The position numbers were made by a program, and so were the translations under genes. From NCBI GenBank assembly GCA_009774655.1, contig VSOD01000001.1, forward strand, positions 15,056-42,731: a DNA stretch of 27,676 nucleotides. The letters are read 5' to 3'. Under the pieces are notes generated by a model. The model ran no database searches, had not been told where the DNA came from, and saw nothing but the letters and a program-made list of their open reading frames with translations. Shown one piece after another: positions 15,434 to 22,718 of the stretch. Each line of letters begins with the position of its first letter. Positions within the stretch are counted from its first letter, which is position 1. The DNA comes from Lachnospiraceae bacterium. GTDB taxonomy: Bacteria; Bacillota_A; Clostridia; Lachnospirales; Lachnospiraceae.

Positions 15434-16723
15434 ATGGGAGTTGAGGAGTTAAGAGATGCAGTCGGAGGTATTTGTATGACGGAAGAGATGAAAAAGGCAG
15501 TGATCGACAATGTCAGGAAAAGGACAGAAGCGTCCGGAGGAATACAGGAGAAACAGAAAATACAGAAGATACAGAAGAACAAGAATGGGAAGACTGTGAG
15601 ATCTGCGAAGAAACAGACCGGCAGACGGGAAAAGGCCGGGAGCGGATGGAAATATCTGGCAGCGGCGGCGGTCCTGCTTCTGGTGGTTGGTGCAGCGGCG
15701 GTTCCGGTGCGTGCTTTTGTCAATTCTCTGGTGCGGGAACGGATGGAGGAGATGCCGCAGGAGGAAAAGAGCGCCTATGTGGAGACGGTAGAAGAGGCGG
15801 CGGTGGCGGCAGACGGATTTTCCAGAGCCTATACGGAACAGGAAAAGGCCAGGTATCAGGAGCTGGCGCAGAAGTATCAGGAAGGCGTTTTCCCGGAGAG
15901 TGCGCTTCCGCAGGTAAAAAGTGAAGAGGAGGCGGCCGGTTACGAGTTCTGCTATCTGGTGCCTGAGGCGACTTTTTGCCTGCCGGAGCGGGAACTGACA
16001 GATGAAGAGCTGTTGGAGATCATAGATTTCACTGTAAAAAGGGACTATGCTTACACGGAGGCATACGAACAGGAACATGCGGAGGAGATCGAGGCAAAGG
16101 AGGCGAAAGAGCAGGAGGCGATAGCCGGGAATGTGGAAAGCGGCGGCATCACCGAACAGCAGGCAATCGAGATTGCCAGGGAGAAATTAGCGGATATCTT
16201 CGGGATGACGGGAGAGGGTTATGAACAGAATTCCTATTATAATGAGCCGGAAGAGGGCCGCCGGGCGGGACGGGCGGACTATTGTGTCAACTGGACGAAC
16301 TATATCAGTCATAAATATTATTATTTCAATATTGACGCACAGGACGGGCATTTGATATCGGCAACGTATTCCGGTGAGGATGTGCACAGGGAAGCGCGTA
16401 TCCTGACAACGGAGGAAGCGCAGGAGCGGATTCCGCAGCTGCAGATTGCAGCAGCGGAGGTGATGGACTCTAAGGTGGGAGTGCCTTATGATAAAGTCTA
16501 TGTCTACTATCTGTGCTATGAAGACGGATCGACCGGCAGTCATGGGAGATTCTATTTTGCCGGATCGGACGGGAACGCTTACGGGATCGGCCTTACGTGG
16601 GACGGCCTGTTATTCGAAATTGAAGAACAGGATATCTCCGGATTACAGGACGGTATGGAGCGGGAATTGTGGAACGGAGAAACGTATGACAAGGCAACGG
16701 TGGTGTTTCAGGAGATGTCCTGA
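15434..16723 (+). CDS. Membrane-anchored partner of sigma factor, PepSY-like (putative anti-sigma)
   Basis: A 429-residue protein following the sigma gene. The cytoplasmic N-terminus (about 1-73) is strongly basic, with a QKIQKIQKNKNGK repeat. A single membrane helix follows at about 74-95 and then a large extracytoplasmic part. A PepSY-like unit is visible at about 236-315: GGITEQQAIEIAREKL, then YYFNIDAQDGHLISATYS. A Glu-rich coiled segment precedes it. Position and topology suit an anti-sigma factor that senses the envelope, but no zinc anti-sigma (HxxxCxxC) motif exists, so this role is inferred. Start: GGAGCGGG about six bases upstream. Its 3' end overlaps an inverted repeat shared with the convergent permease gene. 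Confidence 0.75.
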   Translation: MGVEELRDAVGGICMTEEMKKAVIDNVRKRTEASGGIQEKQKIQKIQKNKNGKTVRSAKKQTGRREKAGSGWKYLAAAAVLLLVVGAAAVPVRAFVNSLVRERMEEMPQEEKSAYVETVEEAAVAADGFSRAYTEQEKARYQELAQKYQEGVFPESALPQVKSEEEAAGYEFCYLVPEATFCLPERELTDEELLEIIDFTVKRDYAYTEAYEQEHAEEIEAKEAKEQEAIAGNVESGGITEQQAIEIAREKLADIFGMTGEGYEQNSYYNEPEEGRRAGRADYCVNWTNYISHKYYYFNIDAQDGHLISATYSGEDVHREARILTTEEAQERIPQLQIAAAEVMDSKVGVPYDKVYVYYLCYEDGSTGSHGRFYFAGSDGNAYGIGLTWDGLLFEIEEQDISGLQDGMERELWNGETYDKATVVFQEMS

Positions 16724-16738
16724 TCAAAAGACATCTCC
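16711..16738. terminator. Bidirectional hairpin between convergent genes
   Basis: GGAGATGTC (16711-16719) pairs perfectly with GACATCTCC (16730-16738). The stem includes the last codons of the upstream gene, and the stop lies in the loop. There is no T-run on either strand, so it may protect 3' ends rather than terminate strongly. Confidence 0.5.
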
Positions 16739-16747
16739 CACCTTCGG

Positions 16748-17971
16748 TCAGATTTTAGAGAGCCGCCTGTAGCGCCGGCAGGCGTTTACCGTACAAAACA
16801 GAAGTACTATCAGAGCGATTCCAAGCGTGGTATAGACGGCCGTCATGCCGCTGCCGGTATTCAGTGTGCCGAAACGTATCAGTGCGATTTCTATCAGGAC
16901 GTCCCGGGCAACCAGAAGATAGACCGGAGAGGAATAGAGCAGGCAGTTTAACAGGAAGAAAAACCACGCGCACAGGGTCAGGAAACCGGGATGCAGTGTC
17001 TGTCCCCTGACGGAAAGGAGCGTTAACAGCGCCAGCAGGGTCTGCAGCAGCGCAAACCCCAGAAAGGGCAGCGTGTAAAAAATACCTGCGGCCACAATGG
17101 TGTGGAAAGGACTGCGACAGTGGGCGGAAATACAGATCGTGATGGCGCACAGTTCCAGTATGGCCAGCAGGCTGACAAGAAGCAGCTGTGCCAGATAGAC
17201 GCCGACAGGCTGCATCATAAGCGGGAGGGGAAAGAAGCCCCATTGTACGATCAGGCTGGCGATGCAGCCCAGGCCGTCGATTCCAAACGTGGTAATGTGA
17301 AGCAGCAGACCGAAGCAGACTGACACGAACCAGATGCCGGCCGACACGCTGAAAGCTGCGGCGGTCTTGGCCAGCGTGCCGAAGGCCGGCCCTTCTCTGG
17401 TGGTGAACAGCAGGGGTTTCATGCCGGTCTGTTCTTCTTCCGAGAAAACAACGGAGACGACGTAGAGGACCAGCATACTGGCACCCAGCATCAATATGCC
17501 AAGTGTGTCCGGAAATAGACTCCACCCGATGTAGTACTCCAGGCGAAGCGCCATGCCGGCTGCTTCGTGATACCGGCCCAGTTCGGTTTCACGAAGCGGG
17601 ATGGTTTTTGTGGCGGGCCTGTAATCATCCTGGCCGTTGTTATAGCCGTCAGAAGCATACTCCATGATGAAATGATTGAGGAAATTGTCTTTCTGCCGGC
17701 TGTAGTCGTCCGGCGCTCCCTGTGGAAAGCCGTATTTCTCGATGATGCGCTCTGCTTTTTCATCGGTCAGCACACCTTTGAATTCTTCCGTGATCTGGCG
17801 GTTCATCTGAATGGCGCGCAATCCCGTGTAGGTAGTGCCGTTGACGACGCAGTACGAATGCTGCAGCTCCTGGTAGAAGAAAAGCAGGCCGATCAGCAGG
17901 ACAAAAAGAAAGCCTGCCAGAAAAGATTTCCGGTGACACAGTTTGTAGAGTTCCATTTTATACAGACGCAT
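16748..17971 (-). CDS. ABC-2 type transporter permease
   Basis: The membrane subunit of an ABC-2 type transporter, 407 residues. A first helix lies near the N-terminus (about 17-37, FLAGFLFVLLIGLLFFYQ). A long extracytoplasmic loop (about 40-150) follows, with about five or six further helices after it, including LGILMLGASMLVLYVVSVVF and a last one near the C-terminus. The start at 17971 follows AAGGAGGAG and lies two bases after the ATPase stop, so the two are coupled. The family exports lipids, peptides or drugs, or clears antimicrobial peptides; the substrate cannot be told. It is the last gene of the minus-strand sigma operon and ends facing the locus-1 sigma partner. Confidence 0.85.
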   Translation of the reverse strand: MRLYKMELYKLCHRKSFLAGFLFVLLIGLLFFYQELQHSYCVVNGTTYTGLRAIQMNRQITEEFKGVLTDEKAERIIEKYGFPQGAPDDYSRQKDNFLNHFIMEYASDGYNNGQDDYRPATKTIPLRETELGRYHEAAGMALRLEYYIGWSLFPDTLGILMLGASMLVLYVVSVVFSEEEQTGMKPLLFTTREGPAFGTLAKTAAAFSVSAGIWFVSVCFGLLLHITTFGIDGLGCIASLIVQWGFFPLPLMMQPVGVYLAQLLLVSLLAILELCAITICISAHCRSPFHTIVAAGIFYTLPFLGFALLQTLLALLTLLSVRGQTLHPGFLTLCAWFFFLLNCLLYSSPVYLLVARDVLIEIALIRFGTLNTGSGMTAVYTTLGIALIVLLFCTVNACRRYRRLSKI

Positions 17972-17973
17972 GG

Positions 17974-18852
17974 TTATCTCCTCCTTCCGGTATATTTGAT
18001 GCAGTACAGATAGGCATCTTCCAGGGTCACTTCCGCCGGTTCGGCTTCCGGCCACGGTTTCTCTGCGGATATGATGCGCAGCTCCACTTCCGGCCCATGA
18101 TGGCGCAGATTGCCGATCAGGTGCTGCCGTTCCAGCAGTTCGACCTGTGCTTCCGGGACGAGACATTTCCAGACGCAGCCGGCGGCTTTGGATAACAGCA
18201 GGGATTCGTCGCCTACGTGGAGCAGGCTGCCGTCCTTCATGAGCAGGATCTTGTCTGCGATATACTCCACATCCGAGACGATATGGGTGGAGAGCAGAAC
18301 CAGTCTGTTTTTGCCCAGAGAGCTGATGATGTTGCGGAAGCGGACGCGCTCGCCGGGGTCGAGGCCGGAGGTGGGTTCATCCAGTACGAGGATCTCCGGG
18401 TCGTTCAGGAGCGCCTGGGCGATGCCGATCCTGCGGATCATACCGCCGGAAAAGGTCTTGAGTCTGTTCTTCCTCTCGGCGGTTAGATCCACAAGTTCCA
18501 GCAGCTCTTCGATCCTGCTGTGGGCATACTCTTCCGGCAGCGCTTTGAGAGCCGCCATGTAGTGCAGGAACCGCAGAGCCGTGAACTCTTTATAATAGCC
18601 GAAATCCTGCGGAAGATACCCTAAGAGCATCCGGTAATCTCCTCCCAGCTGCCGGATCGGCATACCGTCGCAGAGGATCGTACCGGAGGTCGGTTCCAGG
18701 ATGCCGCAGAGCATCCGCATCAGGGTGGTCTTGCCGGCTCCGTTTTCTCCCAGCAGCCCGTAGACGCCGTGTTCCAGGCTGACGTTGATATCCCGGACGG
18801 CGGTCTTGTTCTTGAAGGTTTTGTTTAAATCGGTTAATTCCAGTCTGTGCAT
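17974..18852 (-). CDS. ABC transporter ATP-binding protein
   Basis: The cytoplasmic ATPase of the ABC-2 exporter, 292 residues. It has Walker A GENGAGKTT at 35-43, a Q-loop GYLPQDFGYY, the signature FSGGMIRRIGIAQ, Walker B ILVLDEPTSGLDPGE with catalytic Glu, and the switch LSTHIVSD. The C-terminal about 80 residues form the extra domain common in bacitracin/lantibiotic-type (BcrA/NatA-like) ATPases. ATG 18852 has GGAGAG upstream and overlaps the end of the preceding membrane-protein gene by 19 bases, a tight translational coupling. Together with the permease downstream it makes one transporter, probably controlled by the sigma factor at the head of the operon. Confidence 0.93.
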   Translation of the reverse strand: MHRLELTDLNKTFKNKTAVRDINVSLEHGVYGLLGENGAGKTTLMRMLCGILEPTSGTILCDGMPIRQLGGDYRMLLGYLPQDFGYYKEFTALRFLHYMAALKALPEEYAHSRIEELLELVDLTAERKNRLKTFSGGMIRRIGIAQALLNDPEILVLDEPTSGLDPGERVRFRNIISSLGKNRLVLLSTHIVSDVEYIADKILLMKDGSLLHVGDESLLLSKAAGCVWKCLVPEAQVELLERQHLIGNLRHHGPEVELRIISAEKPWPEAEPAEVTLEDAYLYCIKYTGRRR

Positions 18853-19655
18853 AAAATCTCTCCTTTGTCTAATTTGGCAAAAAGCAGTTTCATCTCTCCG
18901 GCAAAGATGGCAATGCCGGCAAACAGGGCGGCGGTCCAGAAGAAAAGAGCGGATTCCGTATACAAAGCCGGACTCTGGAAAGCAGCCAGGCTAAAGACGG
19001 CAGTTGGAAGCAGGAACGCGGCGCAAAGCCAGGTGTGGCGGCGTATCTTCTCCAGGAGCATGCAGCCGAAACAGACGCATTGCATAAAGAGGAATGGCAC
19101 CAGCACATAGAGACCGAGGTGCAGCAGGCGTATCTTCCACTGCCGGCCCACCAGGATAATGGCGGCGGATACGGCCATAAGATTCAGGATGCCGGAGAAG
19201 ATCATGGACAGGGCCGCAAGCTGCCTGACATGGAAGAAGCAGGTCTTACTGAGTTCTCCCATGCCGGTAAAACAGATCTGCCGGAATTCAAAAACGGAGA
19301 AGAACACGAGAAAGCAGGGCAGCGTCATGGAGGCAAAAACCATCACGCCGGCGTCCTGTGCCGTCGGGAAATACAGGCCCATTGTAAGGAGCGCAAGCAG
19401 CATGGCAATACAGCCGAGCAGATGAAGGCAGGGAAGATGTCTGTCCGTATAGCGAAGCAGGCTGCCGGACAGCAGCAGTTTGTCCGACAGCGGGCGCCCG
19501 GCCCGGCTCCGGGCTTCCTGCTGCAGCAGGGCGAGCGTCTGTTCCCGGCGCTCTTCGTCGATCCTAAGCTGTCTGTCGGCAGCAGTAAAAAGAGCCTTGA
19601 TGTCTTCGGCGTCAGATTTCATCTGACAGAGCCGGTGTGTTTTCTTATTGTTCAT
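18834..19655 (-). CDS. Multi-pass membrane protein, probable sigma-factor partner
   Basis: A 273-residue protein with a charged cytoplasmic N-terminus (about 1-75) and six predicted membrane helices between about 80 and 262, for example LLGCIAMLLALLTMGLYF and LYVLVPFLFMQCVCFGCMLL. No domain is recognised. The N-terminus followed by helices resembles the membrane anti-sigma or regulator proteins placed after ECF genes, and it may alternatively be a transporter subunit. ATG 19655 is preferred over 19661 because GGAGG lies six bases upstream. It overlaps the sigma gene by 11 bases and the ATPase gene by 19, so all are co-translated. Confidence 0.75.
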   Translation of the reverse strand: MNNKKTHRLCQMKSDAEDIKALFTAADRQLRIDEERREQTLALLQQEARSRAGRPLSDKLLLSGSLLRYTDRHLPCLHLLGCIAMLLALLTMGLYFPTAQDAGVMVFASMTLPCFLVFFSVFEFRQICFTGMGELSKTCFFHVRQLAALSMIFSGILNLMAVSAAIILVGRQWKIRLLHLGLYVLVPFLFMQCVCFGCMLLEKIRRHTWLCAAFLLPTAVFSLAAFQSPALYTESALFFWTAALFAGIAIFAGEMKLLFAKLDKGEILCTDWN

Positions 19656-20166
19656 CTGCATCCTCCAGTTGGTTCCGTAAATTTTTGATGCCCAGTCGGA
19701 ACCGTGATTTGGCTGTTGACAGGTTACATCCCGTAATGCGGGCAATCTCATGAAAAGGCAGTTCCTCGTAGATCCGCATCACGATGATCTCCCGCTGTTT
19801 CATGGGAAGCTGCTGCAGCGCCTTGTGCAGCAGCAGGGAATCCTCCAGGTTTGACAGTCTCTTATCCTCCCTGCCGAGCCAGACGGCTTCTTCGATGGAG
19901 ACCGGTTCCTTCCTGCGGTGGAAGTGATCGCGGCACAGATTGCGTGCGATGATGAGCAGATATCCTTTCAGGTTTCTGTGCTGGTAGGAATCCATATATT
20001 TGATGAAACGCAGGAACACTTCCTGTGTGATATCGTAGGAGTCCGCTTCCTGCCCTGTCAGATACAGGCAGAAGCGGTAGATGTCATCATAGTAGCTGCT
20101 GATCAGTGTATTTAATGCCTCTTTGTTTCCGTTATGAACTTTCCGGATCAGTTCTTTGTCGGTCAA
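19645..20166 (-). CDS. ECF RNA polymerase sigma factor (locus 2)
   Basis: A 173-residue sigma-70 family protein with the ECF layout. Region 2 (about 20-90) includes YYDDIYRFCLYLTG, DITQEVFLRFIKY and LLIIARNLCRDHFHRR. Region 4 (about 112-165) includes LPMKQREIIVMRIYEELPFHE and the recognition helix around NLSTAKSRFRLG. The start is TTG 20166, with AAAGGA about 12 bases upstream; no better ATG gives the conserved N-terminus. It heads a four-gene operon with a membrane protein and an ABC-2 transporter. A candidate ECF promoter lies about 80 bases upstream, which would mean positive autoregulation. The signal is not deducible. Confidence 0.92.
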   Translation of the reverse strand: MTDKELIRKVHNGNKEALNTLISSYYDDIYRFCLYLTGQEADSYDITQEVFLRFIKYMDSYQHRNLKGYLLIIARNLCRDHFHRRKEPVSIEEAVWLGREDKRLSNLEDSLLLHKALQQLPMKQREIIVMRIYEELPFHEIARITGCNLSTAKSRFRLGIKNLRNQLEDADEQ

Positions 20167-20243
20167 CTGCTTGTCCTGTCCTTTGCTTTTGGTGTACTTT
20201 TTGCTGTTTTCGTTATCAGTGTATGTCCTTCTACTGAGAAATA

Positions 20244-20269
20244 ACTGATTCCATCATACAAAAGTTTCA
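20244..20269 (-). promoter_or_regulatory. Candidate ECF-type promoter of sigma operon
   Basis: On the minus strand TGAAAC (20269-20264), a typical ECF -35 element, is followed after 16 bases by CAGT. The -10 differs from known CGTA-type boxes, so this is tentative. No convincing sigma-A promoter was seen for this operon. Confidence 0.35.
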
Positions 20270-20316
20270 TGCAAAATGGAAAAATTTTTTGCAGGCGGTT
20301 TATTTGAGGGATCTTC

Positions 20317-20346
20317 TTGACACAACAGCCTGCAGGGGGGTAGAAT
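20317..20346 (+). promoter_or_regulatory. Sigma-A promoter of Cys/His repeat protein
   Basis: A consensus -35 TTGACA (20317-20322), an 18-base spacer ending in six G residues and a -10 TAGAAT (20341-20346). The 5' leader would be about 90 bases. It is divergent from the sigma operon, about 50 bp from its candidate promoter. Confidence 0.8.
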
Positions 20347-20441
20347 AGGGCTAAATAAGGCAAAGAATTATTTGGCGCAGTGTGACGGCGGGCCAGGCAG
20401 AGCTGTCACAGGCAAGGGGTGTTAAGGAGGGATTGTTTCGT

Positions 20442-20978
20442 ATGAATCTGAAAAAGACAGTGGCTTTGGGATTGGCTGGTGTTTTGCTTTCCGGGGTGTT
20501 TGTTATGCCGGTTTCGGCGCATGGGCATCATGGCAGCCAGTCCGGATGCGGCTATGATCATGAACATCTGTGCGAGGTCTGTGCCGTGGACGGCTGTACA
20601 AGGGTCGGCTGGCATGTCCATGACGGCAGTACTTACTGTGGTTATGATCATGTGGACGGTTATTGTGACGGAACCTGTGATGCGGTCAGAGTCTGTGCGG
20701 TATCCGGCTGTACGGAGAGCGGGCATCATGTCCATGACGGCAGGAGCTATTGCGGATATGATCATGAGAGCGGCTATTGCGACGGAACCTGCGACAGCAT
20801 AGCGGTCTGTTCGGTAGCGGGCTGTACGACTGCTGGACGGCATACCCATGACGGAGCGACTTACTGCGGTTATCATCACAGCAGCGGTTATTGTGATAAT
20901 TCCTGTGTGCAGACGGCAAACACCGGTACCGGTGCGAGAGGATGCGGAAGACATCACGGGCGTCGCGGCCATCATTAA
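20442..20978 (+). CDS. Secreted Cys/His-rich tandem-repeat protein, probable metal binder
   Basis: A 178-residue exported protein. A signal peptide (1-26) ends in PVSA and is followed by HGHHG. Then come three 38-residue repeats starting at C47, C85 and C123. Each has the frame C-x4-C-x5-H-x-H-x5-C-x3-H-x4-C-x3-C with HDG, YCGY(D/H)H and GYCD motifs. A partial copy precedes them (CGYDHEHLCEVC, 36-47). All eight Cys/His positions are kept in every full repeat. The tail ends RHHGRRGHH. This suggests zinc or other metal binding, or disulfide-stabilised modules, outside the cell. No enzyme motif or wall anchor exists. ATG 20442 follows AAGGAGGG; the frame extends upstream but without a ribosome site. 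It has its own promoter and terminator. Confidence 0.85.
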   Translation: MNLKKTVALGLAGVLLSGVFVMPVSAHGHHGSQSGCGYDHEHLCEVCAVDGCTRVGWHVHDGSTYCGYDHVDGYCDGTCDAVRVCAVSGCTESGHHVHDGRSYCGYDHESGYCDGTCDSIAVCSVAGCTTAGRHTHDGATYCGYHHSSGYCDNSCVQTANTGTGARGCGRHHGRRGHH

Positions 20979-20989
20979 GAAGAATACAG

Positions 20990-21041
20990 AACCCTGCCGG
21001 TGGACAGTGTGGTTACTGGAAGCCGGCAGGGTTTCTTTTTT
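20990..21041 (+). terminator. Intrinsic terminator after Cys/His repeat gene
   Basis: AACCCTGCCGG (20990-21000) pairs perfectly with CCGGCAGGGTT (21023-21033) around a 22-base loop, followed by a T-rich run to 21041. Confidence 0.9.
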
Positions 21042-21056
21042 GCGACAGCAATTTTG

Positions 21057-21085
21057 TTTACGGCAGCCTGAAAAAATGGTATCAT
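21057..21085 (+). promoter_or_regulatory. Extended -10 promoter of MBL gene
   Basis: TTTACG (21057-21062), a 17-base spacer ending in TGG (extended -10) and TATCAT (21080-21085). It is followed by AAGGAGGG and the start at 21105, so the leader is very short. Confidence 0.65.
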
Positions 21086-21104
21086 AAATTAAGGAGGGTT
21101 GCGT

Positions 21105-22700
21105 ATGGAACTTATGTTTATTGGGGCCGACCATGAGGTGACGGGGAGTTGTCACTATCTGCGTGTCGGGGAGAAGAATATCTTAGTTGACTACGGTATG
21201 GAGCAGGGCGTCAATGTCTTTGAGAACTGTGAGCTGCCGGTGGATCCGGCGCTGATCGACCATGTGTTTCTGACACATGCGCATATCGATCACTCGGGGC
21301 TTTTGCCGCTGCTGTATGCCAGAGGATTCCGGGGCAGCATCTATGCCACGGTGGCGACCTGCGATCTGTGCAGCATCATGCTTCGTGACTGCGCTCATAT
21401 CCAGATGCAGGAGGCTGAGTGGAAGAACCGCAAGGCACAGCGAAGCTCGGGAACGGTCGTAGAACCGCTGTATACGATGGAGGATGCAGACGGCGCCATC
21501 AGAAGACTTGTCCCCTGTGAGTATGACAGGGAAGTGGATGTCTGCGAGGGTGTGCGGATCCGGTTTACGGATATCGGGCATCTGCTGGGTTCTTCCAGTA
21601 TCGAGGTGTGGGCGACCGAGGGGGAGACGACGAAGAAGCTGGTCTTTTCCGGGGATATCGGTAACAGCAATCAGCCGCTGATCAAGGATCCGAAGTTTAC
21701 GGAAGCCGCTGATTATGTGGTGATGGAGTCCACTTACGGCGACAGGCTGCACGGTGCGGAGCATCCGGATTATATCGGGGAGCTGGCCAGGATTCTGCAG
21801 AGAACTTTTGACAAGGGCGGCAATGTAGTGATTCCGTCTTTTGCAGTGGGCAGGACACAGGAGATGCTCTATTTCCTGCGGCAGGTGAAGGCGGACCGGA
21901 TGGTCAAAGGCCATGAGGATTTCGAGGTTTATGTGGACAGTCCGCTGGCAGTGCAGGCTACCGGTATTTTTCAGAAGAATGAGTACGAGTGTTTTGACGA
22001 AGAGGCGATGGAGCTGATCAGGCAGGGGATCAACCCGATTGCGTTCCCGGGGCTGCGGCTGGCTATCACCAGCGACGAGTCCAAGGCGATCAACTTTGAT
22101 CTGGCGCCGAAGGTTATCATCTCGGCTTCCGGCATGTGTGAGGCGGGCCGTATCAGGCACCATCTGAAACATAACCTGTGGCGGCCGGAGTGTACGATCC
22201 TGTTTGTCGGATATCAGGCCATGGGCACGCTGGGCAGACATATCGTGGAAGGGGCTAAGGAAGTCAAGCTGTTCGGCGAGCATATCGAGATCCGCGCCCA
22301 GATCGTGAAGCTGGTTGGCATGAGCGGCCCTGCGGATAAGAACGGGCTGCTGCGCTGGATCGAAGGATTTAAAGGAAAACCGGAGAAGGTCTTTGTGGTG
22401 CACGGTGAGGACAGCGTCTGCAGGCTGTTTACGGAGTGCCTGAAGGTGGAACACGGGCTGCAGGCTTATGCGCCTTACAGCGGCACGCGTTTTGACCTGA
22501 TAAGCGGTGAATTCCTCTACGAGGCGGAGCCGAAGGCAGTGAAGAAGAAACTGCACGGTATCTCCGATGTATTTGCGAGACTGCTGGCCAGCGGACAGCG
22601 GCTGCTGGCGATCATTCATAAGAATGAAGGCAGCGCCAATAAGGATCTGGCGAAATTTGCGGATCAGATCAATTCGCTTTGTGACAAGTGGGACAGATAG
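21105..22700 (+). CDS. Beta-CASP metallo-beta-lactamase fold protein (putative RNA nuclease)
   Basis: A 531-residue cytosolic protein of the MBL/beta-CASP family (CPSF73/YsiA-like RNases, COG1236). The zinc motif THAHIDHSG (HxHxDH) lies near residues 58-66. DIGHLLGSSSIEV and FSGDIGN give the later MBL metal ligands. The beta-CASP part includes STYGDRLH, PSFAVGRTQEMLYFLR and SASGMCEAGRIRHHL, and a C-terminal FVVHGEDS holds the last His. An extra C-terminal segment (about 455-531) is basic and helical. Members cut or trim RNA; the substrate here is unknown. ATG 21105 follows AAGGAGGG at eight bases; TTG 21099 is less likely. thyA starts 18 bp after the stop, so it is probably one transcript through folA. 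Confidence 0.9.
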   Translation: MELMFIGADHEVTGSCHYLRVGEKNILVDYGMEQGVNVFENCELPVDPALIDHVFLTHAHIDHSGLLPLLYARGFRGSIYATVATCDLCSIMLRDCAHIQMQEAEWKNRKAQRSSGTVVEPLYTMEDADGAIRRLVPCEYDREVDVCEGVRIRFTDIGHLLGSSSIEVWATEGETTKKLVFSGDIGNSNQPLIKDPKFTEAADYVVMESTYGDRLHGAEHPDYIGELARILQRTFDKGGNVVIPSFAVGRTQEMLYFLRQVKADRMVKGHEDFEVYVDSPLAVQATGIFQKNEYECFDEEAMELIRQGINPIAFPGLRLAITSDESKAINFDLAPKVIISASGMCEAGRIRHHLKHNLWRPECTILFVGYQAMGTLGRHIVEGAKEVKLFGEHIEIRAQIVKLVGMSGPADKNGLLRWIEGFKGKPEKVFVVHGEDSVCRLFTECLKVEHGLQAYAPYSGTRFDLISGEFLYEAEPKAVKKKLHGISDVFARLLASGQRLLAIIHKNEGSANKDLAKFADQINSLCDKWDR

Positions 22701-22718
22701 GAAAGGAAATGAAAGACG

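Noticed and set aside
20406..21155. 249-codon minus-strand frame across the Cys/His gene
   Set aside because: It is antisense to a protein with signal peptide, repeats, promoter and terminator, and it crosses that terminator.
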